The notes: generated by a model not told the origin, from the letters alone. A stretch of DNA of 64,000 bases from a bacterium (GCA_024226515.1 JAAELQ010000263.1:62001-126000); one strand, 5' to 3'; shown: positions 7,613 through 17,483, counted from the first letter of the stretch. A program made the numbers and translations.

Positions 7613-9673
7613 TTGACGAAGCGCCTTGCAGCGACGGGTGTTGTGGCGCTGCTGGTGTTTGCCGCCGCCGCCGGGATCGTGCGCATGCGCGACCTGGAGC
7701 AGCGCGTCCGGCTTGCCGAGCGCCGCGGCTACCTGGCGACGGTGCACGCGGCTCATGCGGACGTCCGTGCACAGGAGATCGAGCACGCGAAGGGCCTGCT
7801 CGAGAGCAGCCCACCCGAGCTGCGCGGCTGGGAGTGGGACCACCTGAGCGCGGCGGGGGAGGCCGGGAAGGACGCCTTGATCTCCGGTGTGCGCTCGCTG
7901 CGCACGTTCGCCGTCTCGCCCGATCGAATGCGTATCGCGCTCGGCTCCGGAAGCGGCGGCATCGCGTTGTACGACGCGGCCACGGGAGAGCGGAAGGCCT
8001 CGCTCGACGGACACGAGAAGTTCGTCACCGCGCTGGAGTTCGATCCGACGGGCGAACGGATCCTCTCGGCATCCGTCGACGGGACGCTGCGGCTGTGGGA
8101 TGCCTCTTCCGGAGAGGTGCTGCGCGTGATCGAGTCGACCCAATCGCGTGTGCGCGGCGTGGCTTTTTCGCAGGACGGGCAGCAGATCGCCGCGGCGGGC
8201 GCCGACGCGATTCGCCTGTGGGACGCGACCACGGCGCAGTCGCGCGGCGAAGTCGTGCCCGGTCGAGGCGGCCCCGCGCATTCGGTCCACTTCCTCGAGG
8301 ACGAGGAGCGACTGATCAGCACCGTGGGCAGCCGGATCACGGAATGGAACCCCTCGACCGGGGAGGTCGTGCGACAGCTCCGCGGGCACCGGGGCACGGT
8401 CAACGTGCTGGCGCTGCACGAGGAGACCGCCCGGCTGGCATCGGGGGGCGTCGACGGCCTGGTCGTCATCTGGGACCTGGAGAGCGGAGATCGCTTGCAC
8501 TCTCTGCGGGGGCACAGCGACTCGGTGCTGTGCGTTCAGTTCAGCACGGACGGCAGCCGGCTAGTCTCGGGAGGGTCGGATCGCACCGTGCGCGTGTGGA
8601 ACGCGCTGACCGGGACCCCGCTGGCGCTTCACGCGGGGCACGGCGACGTGGTCTACGGTGCGAGCTTCGATGTCGACGGCTCGCACGCATACTCGGCCTC
8701 GGCGGACGGGACGGTGCGGGTCTGGGACGCGGACGGGATGGGCAGCACGTCCCGTGTGCTGGCCGGACCTGCCTGGCCGCGCGGGCGACGGGCGGTGGAG
8801 ATGCCGGCGATCAGTCTCGCCGTCAGCCCGGATGCCACACGCGCGGTCGTCGGCACGCGGCACGGCAGCCTGCACGTGATCGATACCGATTCGGGAAGCG
8901 TCACGACGAACGCGTACCAGATCGGCAATGCCATCAGCGTGACGTTCGCGGCGGGAGGATCGAGCTTCGCCGTCGCGTTCCCCGCGGGACTGGTCAAGAT
9001 CTGGGGCCCCAACGACGGAGAGGCCGTGATCGGACGTTCGGCGGACGAAGAGTTCGTGCCGTTGCGGGCGATCGATCACGACGGTCCCGTGTACCACGTG
9101 TCGTCCAGCGCCGACGGCAGCCGCCTGGCCTCGGCCTCCGGGGATCGTCTCGTGCGCGTGTGGGACACCGGACTATTTCGCCCGCTGCGACAGATCGAGC
9201 ACGACAGCGAGGTCCGGCTCGCCGAGCTCGATGCGGAGGGTGTCCGCGTCGCCACCGTCACGGGGGACGGTATCGTCCGGCTGTTCGAGGTCGACTCGGG
9301 CGAGCTGTTGCGGCAGCTCGAACCGCAGGACGGTCAGATCCTGTCGATCGCGTTCGCCCCGTCGGGCGACCGTCTGGCGACGGGCGGGGACGATGGCGCG
9401 CTGCGGGTATTCGACGTCCAGTCCGCCACGCTACGAGCTCGGCTCTCCGGGCATCGAGGCCCCGTGCACTCGCTGGCCTTCAGCCCGGACGGATCGCGTC
9501 TGGTGTCGGGTTCGGAGGACCGGACGGTGCGGCTGTGGCACGTCGACTGGGCCGAGCCCCTGCTCGTCTGGCGCGACCACACGGCGGCCGTGCGCGCGGT
9601 CCTGTTCACGGAGGACGGCGGGAGGATCTACTCCGCCTCCGACGACGGGACCGTCCGCGTCTGGACGCGGTGA
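7613..9673 (+). CDS. Membrane-anchored WD40 repeat protein
   Basis: Encodes 686 residues from a TTG start with GGAGGA seven bases upstream. An N-terminal membrane segment (about residues 8-23) is followed by a short helical linker containing PPELRGWEWDHL, then many WD40 repeats (for example RLWDASSGEV, RVWNALTGT, RLWHVDW), probably two propellers. The linker plus WD40 arrangement is that found downstream of kinase domains in large Ser/Thr kinase-WD40 proteins, but here no kinase domain precedes it. Likely a scaffold with the propellers outside the cytoplasmic membrane. The partner is unknown. Confidence 0.85.
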   Translation: MTKRLAATGVVALLVFAAAAGIVRMRDLEQRVRLAERRGYLATVHAAHADVRAQEIEHAKGLLESSPPELRGWEWDHLSAAGEAGKDALISGVRSLRTFAVSPDRMRIALGSGSGGIALYDAATGERKASLDGHEKFVTALEFDPTGERILSASVDGTLRLWDASSGEVLRVIESTQSRVRGVAFSQDGQQIAAAGADAIRLWDATTAQSRGEVVPGRGGPAHSVHFLEDEERLISTVGSRITEWNPSTGEVVRQLRGHRGTVNVLALHEETARLASGGVDGLVVIWDLESGDRLHSLRGHSDSVLCVQFSTDGSRLVSGGSDRTVRVWNALTGTPLALHAGHGDVVYGASFDVDGSHAYSASADGTVRVWDADGMGSTSRVLAGPAWPRGRRAVEMPAISLAVSPDATRAVVGTRHGSLHVIDTDSGSVTTNAYQIGNAISVTFAAGGSSFAVAFPAGLVKIWGPNDGEAVIGRSADEEFVPLRAIDHDGPVYHVSSSADGSRLASASGDRLVRVWDTGLFRPLRQIEHDSEVRLAELDAEGVRVATVTGDGIVRLFEVDSGELLRQLEPQDGQILSIAFAPSGDRLATGGDDGALRVFDVQSATLRARLSGHRGPVHSLAFSPDGSRLVSGSEDRTVRLWHVDWAEPLLVWRDHTAAVRAVLFTEDGGRIYSASDDGTVRVWTR

Positions 9674-9683
9674 TCCGGCTCGG

Positions 9684-12635
9684 TCAGAAGTCGAACGTGA
9701 TGTAGAAGTCCGTTCGCGTGCCGCCGCCGTCGACCTTGACGATCGTGTCGGTGTCCACGATGTTCGGGCCGACCTGCAGATAGGCCGAGTGGTCCAGTCG
9801 CTGGGCCCAGGTCCAGTTGAACTGCAAGCCGCCGAGGAAGAAGAACTGGAAGCCGACTCCGTAGGACGCACGCCCGTCGAACAGACGGTCGTTCTCGGAA
9901 TCCCAGAACTTGAACCCGACCGGCGCGAAGCCGGAGCCGGTGTCCTCGAAGCGGAAGTCGCCCAGCTCGGGGTCGTAGAACAGGTTGTCCTCGTACCACG
10001 CCGCCCCGACGTCGAGGAAGAAGAACCCGCGGATCTGCGTCAACGCGAGGATCGGGAAGCGCAGCTCGTCGACCAGCGGGAAGCGGAACTCCAGGTTGGT
10101 CCACGCGATGTTGGAGCCGAAGAAGTCGCGATAGTCGTAGCCGCGAAGCTGGTTCAGCCCGCCGAAGCCGTAGCTCGGGGTGCGCTCGCCGGTGTTGAAT
10201 ATGCCCGCGACGCGGAACGCCAGCAGTGAGCGGCGAGTGGCCTGTTTGTAGGCGCGGAAGTCACCGCGGTACTGAATCCAGTCACCCTCGGTGTCGCCCG
10301 AGATGTGCGGCGCGAACATCGCGCTGACGCTGAAGCGCTTACCCTGAAACGGGCCGAAACTCTGGTAGCGCGTCGTGTCGCCGACCAGCTTGGCCTGGAT
10401 CTGGCCCATGCGGTCGTCCGTGTTGACGAAGTTGATCTCGCCCGTGAATCCGTCGACGACCGGGTTGTTCACGGCGCTGTCGAGCAACCCCACCATCCCT
10501 TCGATGCGGAAGTGCCGGCTGAAGGGGTAGGCGATGTATGCCTGGACGCCGGTCTGCGCGTACTCGCGCTCGATGCGCTGGCCCGTCGACTGGTCGACGA
10601 AGTAGTCGCGGTAGTCGTACGCCACGCCGCCCCAGGTGTAGCGTTGCTTGAAGTTCGCGTAGCTCGCCGAGTATTGCTGGAACTCCGAGACGGTCGCCGC
10701 GGTGACGTTGATCCTGTGGTTGCCCAGCAGGTCCGTGAACTGGATCCCGGCGCTGGCCAGGAACGTCCCGTCGTCGGCCACACCGACGGTCAGCGAGGGT
10801 GCCTCGATGTCCCACTTGATCTTGTACTTCGCCTTCTTGTCCTCGTCGACGCTGAGTCGGAGGTCGGGCTCGAACGGCTCGGCCTCGACCGGCTCGGACA
10901 GCCGCTCGGTTGCCTCGATCTCGAGCTCGGGCGCGCGCAGCGGCATGCGGTACAGCCGAAACGTGCCCTCGAAGAAGGCGGTGAACGCGAGGTAACGCTC
11001 GCCGTCCCGTTCGGCCATCTCGATCGGAGTGAACGTCCCCCCGACGACGTCGGTGTACTGCTTGACGTTGCCGGTCTCGAGGCTCAGTGAGTGGATGTTG
11101 AACACGCCGTACGGCCCACGGTCGGAGGTGAAGTAGATCGTGTTGCCGTCACGTGAGTACGAGGGTTGGATGTCGCTGTAAGCGCCGAACGTGAGCTGTG
11201 TCTTCTTCGAGGCGTCGGACAGATCGACGGAGAAGATCTTCCAGTGGCTGCCGATGCGCCGGTTGTACAGCAGCGTCTGGCCGTCGGCCGAGTACCACGG
11301 GTTGGCATCGAAGTAGTCGTCCTGTGTCAGGTTACGTACCTCGCGCGTGTCGAGGTCGATCTCGAGAATCTCGACCACGCCGTCGCGGTTGCCCTCGAAG
11401 GCGATGCGGCGCCCGTCGGGCGAGAAGGCCGGCGACGCGCACTCGAACACGTCGTCCATCACGATCTCTTCGACCAACTTCCCGCTGAGACCGTCGAACA
11501 GCAGCAGCGGCCAGCGATTCTCGCGGCGCGCGAAGACCGCGATCTCGTCGGCGACCGGCGACCAGGCGACGTCGCGCTTGCCGGCAAACGCCTCGGCGAC
11601 GAGCTTGCGGTACTTGTTCGTCCAGCCCTTGGTCAGGTTCTTCACCTTGCGGCCGTCCTCGGCGGAGAGGACGACGAGGTCCAGTTCCATCGAGGGCGTC
11701 GACAGCGCGGCGATCAGCTCACCCGACGGCGACAGCGTCGGGCCGAAGGTGAACCTGCCGCGGCGTCGCGTGCCGAGCTCCGTCCCGTACTCGTCGGGAG
11801 ACTTCTTCTCCAGCAACACCGGGAAGTACTTGCGGCGCAGGTAGCGATTGAAGCGCCGGTTGAACTCGTCCAGCTCGTAGCCGAACGCCTCCTTGATCGC
11901 ACGGCCGAGGTTGCCCGTCAACAACACCTTCTTGAACTCGAACAGGAAGCTGCGCATGCCCTCCTTGCCGTGTTCCTGCTCGATGTAGTCGAAGATCGCG
12001 TGACCGTAGCGGTACGTCAGGAACGACAGCACGTTCAGGGCCTGGATCGGCGGGAGGATGTTGTTGACCACCGCGTCGCGAATCGCCATCTGGTCCAGGT
12101 TGCTCTCGTCCTCGGCGAGGTACGAGGCCATGCCCTCCATCAACCAGGTCGGCGGTCGTGCCCGCAACGTGCGCCCGAGGTAACCGTCGAAGAACAGCGA
12201 GTACTGGAAGATGTGCACCAGCTCGTGGGCGATCAGCTCGTACAGCATGTCCGGCGGCTGGTCGATCGGCAGCACCATGCGGTACTGCACCGGCTCGGCG
12301 AACGCGGCGACGCCGTCGGGCAGCTCGGACAGAGTGATGTTCGTTTGTTGGAACTCGCCGTGAGTCTTGTACACGACGAGCGGGACGCGAAAGCGCAGCT
12401 CGTGATCCAGGTCGTTGCTGATCTTGAGGTACGCGCTCTCGGCGTCCGAGACGATTTCCTCGAGGAACGGCTCGATCGCCGGGTAGTAGTGCACGTCGAA
12501 GTGCGGTGAGCGGTACACCTTCCAGTCGAAGGCCTCGTACGAGACCTTGTTCTGTCCGAACTGGGCCCATGCCGGGGCCAGCGTGACCAGCAGGCAAACG
12601 ACCAGCGCGACGCCGCGCGTGGGGAACTTGAACAT
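9684..12635 (-). CDS. Outer-membrane protein: HExxH peptidase domain, TolB-like propeller, BamA-type beta-barrel
   Basis: Encodes 983 residues from the ATG at 12635, which has GGAGG ten bases upstream and a signal peptide cut near PAWA-Q (residue 24). A gluzincin-like site HELVH lies at residues 137-141 with a following glutamate in WLMEGMASYLAED. PD40/TolB-like repeats follow (SPSGELIAALS, SPDGRRIAFEGN, SADGQTLLYN, SRDGNTIYFTSD). The C-terminal 400 residues look like a surface-antigen (BamA/D15-type) barrel, with YGFGGLNQLRGYDYRDF and an aromatic C-terminus (ITFDF). Probably a surface protease anchored by its own barrel. It lies 26 bp downstream of the TPR gene in the same operon. Confidence 0.8.
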   Translation of the reverse strand: MFKFPTRGVALVVCLLVTLAPAWAQFGQNKVSYEAFDWKVYRSPHFDVHYYPAIEPFLEEIVSDAESAYLKISNDLDHELRFRVPLVVYKTHGEFQQTNITLSELPDGVAAFAEPVQYRMVLPIDQPPDMLYELIAHELVHIFQYSLFFDGYLGRTLRARPPTWLMEGMASYLAEDESNLDQMAIRDAVVNNILPPIQALNVLSFLTYRYGHAIFDYIEQEHGKEGMRSFLFEFKKVLLTGNLGRAIKEAFGYELDEFNRRFNRYLRRKYFPVLLEKKSPDEYGTELGTRRRGRFTFGPTLSPSGELIAALSTPSMELDLVVLSAEDGRKVKNLTKGWTNKYRKLVAEAFAGKRDVAWSPVADEIAVFARRENRWPLLLFDGLSGKLVEEIVMDDVFECASPAFSPDGRRIAFEGNRDGVVEILEIDLDTREVRNLTQDDYFDANPWYSADGQTLLYNRRIGSHWKIFSVDLSDASKKTQLTFGAYSDIQPSYSRDGNTIYFTSDRGPYGVFNIHSLSLETGNVKQYTDVVGGTFTPIEMAERDGERYLAFTAFFEGTFRLYRMPLRAPELEIEATERLSEPVEAEPFEPDLRLSVDEDKKAKYKIKWDIEAPSLTVGVADDGTFLASAGIQFTDLLGNHRINVTAATVSEFQQYSASYANFKQRYTWGGVAYDYRDYFVDQSTGQRIEREYAQTGVQAYIAYPFSRHFRIEGMVGLLDSAVNNPVVDGFTGEINFVNTDDRMGQIQAKLVGDTTRYQSFGPFQGKRFSVSAMFAPHISGDTEGDWIQYRGDFRAYKQATRRSLLAFRVAGIFNTGERTPSYGFGGLNQLRGYDYRDFFGSNIAWTNLEFRFPLVDELRFPILALTQIRGFFFLDVGAAWYEDNLFYDPELGDFRFEDTGSGFAPVGFKFWDSENDRLFDGRASYGVGFQFFFLGGLQFNWTWAQRLDHSAYLQVGPNIVDTDTIVKVDGGGTRTDFYITFDF

Positions 12636-12661
12636 GGACGCCTCCGACCCCTCTGGTAACG

Positions 12662-13696
12662 TCACATCTTGAAAACCACGCGACCGTCGCGTCGAACGCG
12701 TGGCACGACCACGGACAGCACGTCAGCCGCGATCGAGTCGCTCATCTCGTAGAACGCCGTCAATGGATCGTTCTGCTGGCCGCGAAAGATCAGGGAACGC
12801 CTCATGCGCTCGCGCACCAGCAACTCGCCCGTAGATCCTCGCATGAAGAACAGGTCGAGCGTGTAGCGGAATTCTTCCTGGTCGACGAAGCGCGTCTCGC
12901 GGACTTTCTGCCCCGTTCGCGCGCTGACGACGTCCACGTCCTGGAACCCGGACGCATCCTCGCGGTCGTAGCGCACCACGCCGGACACGATGATGTCCGC
13001 CCCGTACTCGCGGGACAGGTGCTTCCAGAACTCGTGGTTGGCCAGCAGGTCCTCGACGCGTTGCTCCGGCACTGCGGGCGGAGGCACCACGGGCAGCACG
13101 TCCAATCCGGTGCGCTTGCCGAACTCGCTGCGCAGAAAACGCACCAGCTCGCGGTTAGTGTCGATCAGAGCGTTTTCTTCGGTCAGGAAGCTGGCGACCA
13201 GGATCGACTCTGTGCCTTCCAGCTCGAGCCGCGGCGGCACGGGAAGTCCCACCGTGGCGCGGAACACCTTGCCCGCTCCCTTGCCCTTGCCGGCCGGGGG
13301 AGGCGTGTGGACCAGCATGTCGCCCGCCGGCTCGGCGCCGGTCTCCTCGGCGATCTCGCGCCAGAAGCGGGCGAAGCGGTTGTGGTTGTCGTGGATCCGC
13401 GAGTCGCCGTCGGCGGCGGCGAGGGCCTTGCGGTAGTAGTCGCGCGCCTCGGCCTCGTCGCCGAGCGCCTCGGCCGCGACCGCCAGGTTGTTGAGGATGT
13501 GCGCGTTGTCCGGCTGCTCGCGCTCGATCATCCGCCAGCGATAGCGCGCCTCGCGCCAGTTGCCGCTCTTGGCCATGTCGGCGGCGAAGCGCAGCGTCTC
13601 CTTGGTTTTCTTCCCGGCCTGGACTCCGCCGGACCCCAGCGCCGCGCAGAGCGCGACGACGAGGAACAGACGTAGGGGGTGAGCGCGCGCGATCAT
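12662..13696 (-). CDS. Exported TPR-containing protein
   Basis: Encodes 344 residues. A signal peptide (MIARAHPLRLFLVVALCAAL, then GSGGVQA) is followed by a TPR pair around residues 40-95 (NAHILNNLAVAAEALGDEAEARDYYRKAL). The C-terminal 200 residues (from about VPPRLELEGTESILVASF) match nothing I recognise by name; the theme resembles GNA1162/CsgG-like periplasmic proteins that compute a per-run parameter, but this is weak. It is the first gene of a two-gene operon with the protease/barrel protein, which suggests a periplasmic accessory role for that protein. Confidence 0.6.
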   Translation of the reverse strand: MIARAHPLRLFLVVALCAALGSGGVQAGKKTKETLRFAADMAKSGNWREARYRWRMIEREQPDNAHILNNLAVAAEALGDEAEARDYYRKALAAADGDSRIHDNHNRFARFWREIAEETGAEPAGDMLVHTPPPAGKGKGAGKVFRATVGLPVPPRLELEGTESILVASFLTEENALIDTNRELVRFLRSEFGKRTGLDVLPVVPPPAVPEQRVEDLLANHEFWKHLSREYGADIIVSGVVRYDREDASGFQDVDVVSARTGQKVRETRFVDQEEFRYTLDLFFMRGSTGELLVRERMRRSLIFRGQQNDPLTAFYEMSDSIAADVLSVVVPRVRRDGRVVFKM

Positions 13697-13775
13697 CAGA
13701 GTTCCACCGAGATGGCCGGGAAAGTGCCCATAATAGCCATCCTACGGCCAAAAAATGATACTACACTGGCCAGCG

Positions 13776-15059
13776 ATGAACCTCCGTCGCATCGACACCG
13801 CAAACGCATCGTTAGAGGCCCGTCTGAGCGCCGCTCCTTCGAAGAGCGTGACCCATCGCGCCCTGGTATCCGCCGCCCTGGCCGAGGGCACCAGCGCCAT
13901 CCGCCGGCCGCTGGTGGCCGACGACACGGTCGTTACCCGTAACGCCTTGCAGGCTCTGGGGATTCCGATCCGGGTGGACGGCGATATCTGGAGGGTCGAG
14001 GGCTGCGGTGGGCGCGTCCCCGGCGGGGGTGACTTCGATTTGATGGAGTCCGGCACGTCGCTGCGCTTCTTGCTCGCGGTCGCCGCTCTGGGCGAGACGG
14101 AGTCGCGGTTGGACGGGGCGCCACGGCTGCGTGAGCGGCCCGTCAGCGATCTGGCGGAGGCGCTGGGGCAGCTCGGCGCCCGAATCGAACTGACGCCGGG
14201 AGGAGGCGGCCTACCGGCCCGTGTGGTCGGTGGAGCGCTCGGAGGAGGCTCGTTGCTCGTTCCGGGCGATCGGAGCAGTCAGTTTGCGAGCGGCCTGCTG
14301 CTCATCGGCCCCTGCCTGGGTGGCACGCTCGACGTGCAGCTCGAGCCGCCGGTCGTCTCTCTGCCCTATATCGAGCTGACCGCGCAGGTCATGCAGGTCT
14401 TCGGAGCGCAGATCCGGCGTACCGGGGAGTGCGGCTGGAGGACGACGCCCGGGATCGGCCGCGGTACGGACTACGTGGTCGAGGGCGATCATTCCTCCGC
14501 CTCGTACTTTCTGGCCGCCCCGGCCGTGGTCGGCGGTCGGGTGCGGGTGGAACGGATCGCTCCGACCAGCCTGCAACCCGACGCCTGTCTGGGTGACGTC
14601 CTCGAGCGCGTGGGATGCGCGGTGCATCGCGGTCCGGACTGGGTCGAGGTCGAGGGGACGGGGAAGATCGAGCCCTTCGAGCTCGACATGGGACACGCCC
14701 CGGACGTCGTTCCCACGCTGGCGGTGATGGCTCTGTTCGCCGACGGGCCGAGCGAGATCCGCGGGGTCGCGCATTTGCGCCACAAAGAGTCCGACCGGCT
14801 GGCCGTGCTGGCTCGGAACCTCACGGCTCTGGGGCGGCCGACGACCGTGGACGAGGATCGGCTCGTCGTCGGGGCGCCGGCGGGGCCGTTGCGGGGCGCG
14901 CGCATCGCCACCGCCTCGGATCACCGCATGGCGATGGCCTTCGCGATCGCCGGGCTGCGCATTCCGGGAATCGAGATCGACGACGCCGACTGCGTCGCCA
15001 AGTCCAATCCGGACTTCTGGACGCAGCACTCGGTGCTGACCGGCGGTGCCGGGGCCTGA
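13776..15059 (+). CDS. aroA: 3-phosphoshikimate 1-carboxyvinyltransferase (EPSP synthase)
   Basis: Encodes 427 residues, the usual length. It joins phosphoenolpyruvate to shikimate-3-phosphate in the sixth step of the shikimate pathway. Signature motifs are SKSVTHRAL at the N-terminus, ESGTSLRFLLAV, GDRSSQFASGLLLIGP, GDHSSASYFLAA, MGHAPDVVPTLAVMA, LRHKESDRLAV and ASDHRMAMAFA. The start at MNLRRIDTA puts the first beta strand at the usual place; an in-frame ATG at 13755 would add seven residues. Transcribed divergently from the TPR gene; other aro genes are not nearby. Confidence 0.95.
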   Translation: MNLRRIDTANASLEARLSAAPSKSVTHRALVSAALAEGTSAIRRPLVADDTVVTRNALQALGIPIRVDGDIWRVEGCGGRVPGGGDFDLMESGTSLRFLLAVAALGETESRLDGAPRLRERPVSDLAEALGQLGARIELTPGGGGLPARVVGGALGGGSLLVPGDRSSQFASGLLLIGPCLGGTLDVQLEPPVVSLPYIELTAQVMQVFGAQIRRTGECGWRTTPGIGRGTDYVVEGDHSSASYFLAAPAVVGGRVRVERIAPTSLQPDACLGDVLERVGCAVHRGPDWVEVEGTGKIEPFELDMGHAPDVVPTLAVMALFADGPSEIRGVAHLRHKESDRLAVLARNLTALGRPTTVDEDRLVVGAPAGPLRGARIATASDHRMAMAFAIAGLRIPGIEIDDADCVAKSNPDFWTQHSVLTGGAGA

Positions 15060-15063
15060 CGGT

Positions 15064-16332
15064 CTAGAACTGGTAACCGACCGTCGCGTGGAACCCGTCG
15101 AGGATGTAGTCGCGAGTGTTGAACAGCGCGGACGTGCCGGCCGAGGCTTCGTTCGGGACCTGCGGGACGCGGATGGACGTCGGGATCAACAGCGCGTCGA
15201 GAAAACCGGTGATGCTGTAGCCGACCTCGATCTCCACTCCACTTTTCAACGTGAGCCTCGCGCCAGCCTCGAATCGATCTTGCCAGGCGCTCTTGTTCCG
15301 GTGGTCAATCAGCCGTCCTTGGACCGGAACTACCGTCCCGTTTGTATCCTCAACGGTCGTGACGAACGCACCGGTGTCCAGCTCGAGGTCCAGCAACATG
15401 AACGCTGCTTGGCCCTGCAAGTACAGCGATAGCCGCTGATCGAAGAAACCCCAGTTTGCTTCGAGCGTGCCCGTCGGGCCGAAGCCGGTTGTGTCCTGCC
15501 TGAGCGTCAGCAGGCGCAGGGCCGTGCCGTCCGTGTACCCGGTTCCCGGTGTTCCGCCGGACGTGCCGACCCATGCGGCAGCGGGGAGGTTCCCCGCATA
15601 CTCGAAGTACCGTACTCCGCCCCACCAGCGGCCACTGAACCGGCGCTTGCCCCACGTGCGTCCGTACACGACGTCGTAGGTCTGCGCACGATTCTGTAGA
15701 TCGTCATTGATCGAGCGCTCAATCGTCAAGTCAACAACGGTAAGAAGAGGGTCGAGCTCGTTCACTTGCGCCTGGCCGTCCAGATTGGTGTCGTTGCCCG
15801 GGTCGATGAGGACGGGGGGGTCTTGGGATTCATCGAAGATCGCAGGAGCCCAGTGCGGCGTGGTGCGCTCGAGGCGGAAGTGACCCGTTTCTGCGTGGAT
15901 GTTGAACCAAGGCATAGGATCCGCGACTTTTTGCGGCGGCACTCCGGGGATCTCCGCCAACAGCCCGACGGCATCAAATACGTAGCCGTCTTCTTTGTAG
16001 CCGTTGAAGATGAGCCGGATGTCACCCTTGCCGTCGGCAAGTTGCCAACCGACCCCTGCGCGCATGTGAAACTGGTCTTCCAAGTCGAGAAGGTTGTTCG
16101 AGAAGCCGGAGCCGGACGTGTCGATTGACGTGTTGATCTCATCGGCAGTAACCGAACCCCCACCGGTCATTGCATAGAGAGCCCACTTCTTCTTTTTCTT
16201 TTCGCCATCTTCCTGAGTCGAGTCCGGCGCGGCCGCGGGCTCCTCGTCGGTTTCTTCCTGCGCGAATGCGAACGAAGAGCCGAACAGGAGGGACAGCAAG
16301 CACAAGACCGCAGATATTCCCTTCAACTTCAT
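15064..16332 (-). CDS. Predicted outer-membrane beta-barrel protein
   Basis: Encodes 422 residues from the ATG at 16332 (AGGGAG upstream). The signal peptide is MKLKGISAVLCLLSLLFGSS then FAFA-Q, followed by an acidic linker and KKKKK, then alternating amphipathic strands typical of a barrel. The final residue is phenylalanine (VGYQF), the usual outer-membrane assembly signal. No specific family is recognised; transport or structural roles are both possible. It ends four bases from the convergent aroA stop. A good sigma-70-like promoter lies upstream. Confidence 0.65.
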   Translation of the reverse strand: MKLKGISAVLCLLSLLFGSSFAFAQEETDEEPAAAPDSTQEDGEKKKKKWALYAMTGGGSVTADEINTSIDTSGSGFSNNLLDLEDQFHMRAGVGWQLADGKGDIRLIFNGYKEDGYVFDAVGLLAEIPGVPPQKVADPMPWFNIHAETGHFRLERTTPHWAPAIFDESQDPPVLIDPGNDTNLDGQAQVNELDPLLTVVDLTIERSINDDLQNRAQTYDVVYGRTWGKRRFSGRWWGGVRYFEYAGNLPAAAWVGTSGGTPGTGYTDGTALRLLTLRQDTTGFGPTGTLEANWGFFDQRLSLYLQGQAAFMLLDLELDTGAFVTTVEDTNGTVVPVQGRLIDHRNKSAWQDRFEAGARLTLKSGVEIEVGYSITGFLDALLIPTSIRVPQVPNEASAGTSALFNTRDYILDGFHATVGYQF

Positions 16333-16410
16333 GTACGTGTGCTCCCTGCAAGCCTGCCGAACGTCCGTCCGGTACGCGGTTCGGAGTCGTCTCACCGTGA
16401 AAGATCAACC

Positions 16411-16439
16411 TATATAGAAAAACCGGCGGTCCGAGTCAA
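16411..16439 (-). promoter_or_regulatory. Sigma-70-like promoter of the outer-membrane protein gene
   Basis: On the minus strand TTGACT (16439-16434), a 17-bp spacer and TATATA (16416-16411) make a near-consensus pair. The leader to the ATG at 16332 would be about 70 nt. The sites are unusually AT-rich against the local background. Confidence 0.65.
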
Positions 16440-16511
16440 GGGCCGCCCCCCAGAAAGGCCGCCTCGGCGACGAACCTGCTGCATCGGTGCAGCCGCAAAA
16501 GTGGGCCTGAT

Positions 16512-17483
16512 ATGCCTCGACGCCCCATAATGACTCGCGTGATCCGCTTTCGCATCTCGGCCACGCTGCTGGTCGCCGCCCTGGGCTTCGCGCCGGCCCC
16601 GGCGCAGGAGCAGACGGTGGACGTCGAGCGCCTGCTCGAGCTGCACCACACCGAGAGCGAGCAGGTCCGTCTGGTCCTGGTGCCGGTCCTGGTGACCCGC
16701 GGCCGCGGGCGCATCGTCAAGAACCTGAAAAGAGAGGACTTCCGGCTGCTCGAGGACTCTGTGCCGCAGGAGATCCGCTATTTCGGGGCCGAGCGGAACC
16801 AGTCGATCTCGCTGGCATTCCTGCTGGACATTTCCGGAAGCATGGGCCAGCTCCACAAGCTGGACGACGCGAAGGAGGCGATCCGGATATTCCTCGAACA
16901 GCTGCAGGCCGGAGACCGCTACGCGCTGGTCACGTTCTCCGACGGCGAGGTTCGCTGGAACACCGAGTTCACCCCGGATCGTGAGCGTTTCCTGTCCGCC
17001 CTGGACGCCCAGCAGCCCTTCGGGAAGACCGCGTTGTTCGACGCTCTGGCCGCCACGCCGGCCCTTGTGGACGCGCGGATCCAGGGCCGCAAGGCGATCG
17101 TCCTGATCACGGACGGGTCGGACAACGCCAGTCGGCTGAACAGCTTCGAGGCCATCCAGTGGGCGCGCAGGACCGACGTGCCGATCTACATCGTCGGGCT
17201 CCGGTCGCCGGCGAGGAAGGCGTTGGGGCGCGCGCGGCACATGGGCGTCCCGCTGCTCGACCGTTTCGCGCGCGAGACCGGGGGCCGCCTGTTCTCGGTA
17301 TTCGATCCGGCGGACCTCAAGGAGGCCGTGCTCGACATCCAGGACGAGCTACGATTTCGCTACGTGATCGGGTACTACCCGGTGCAACCCCACTGGAACG
17401 GGAAGTTCCGCCGGATCCGACTCGAGACGCCGGATCACGGCTGGACCGTTCACACGCGGCGCGGTTACTACGCCGATCCCTGA
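16512..17483 (+). CDS. Secreted VWFA-domain protein (acidobacterial VWFA-related type)
   Basis: Encodes 323 residues. A signal peptide ends near APAPAQ (about residue 32). A short conserved strand region (LVLVPVLVTRGRGRIVKNLKR) precedes a von Willebrand factor A domain with the metal site DISGSM (D106, S108, S110) and ITDGSDN later. The layout VPV-V-D-x-G-x-V-x-L-x-x-x-DF-x-v-x-ED-G followed by VWFA is the arrangement of the acidobacterial VWFA-related family. Function is unknown; such domains bind protein ligands through a divalent cation. An alternative ATG lies at 16530. Confidence 0.8.
   Translation: MPRRPIMTRVIRFRISATLLVAALGFAPAPAQEQTVDVERLLELHHTESEQVRLVLVPVLVTRGRGRIVKNLKREDFRLLEDSVPQEIRYFGAERNQSISLAFLLDISGSMGQLHKLDDAKEAIRIFLEQLQAGDRYALVTFSDGEVRWNTEFTPDRERFLSALDAQQPFGKTALFDALAATPALVDARIQGRKAIVLITDGSDNASRLNSFEAIQWARRTDVPIYIVGLRSPARKALGRARHMGVPLLDRFARETGGRLFSVFDPADLKEAVLDIQDELRFRYVIGYYPVQPHWNGKFRRIRLETPDHGWTVHTRRGYYADP

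Noticed and set aside
16417..16511. Promoter for the VWFA gene on the plus strand
   Set aside because: No convincing -35/-10 pair could be matched; only the minus-strand pair for the outer-membrane protein is good.
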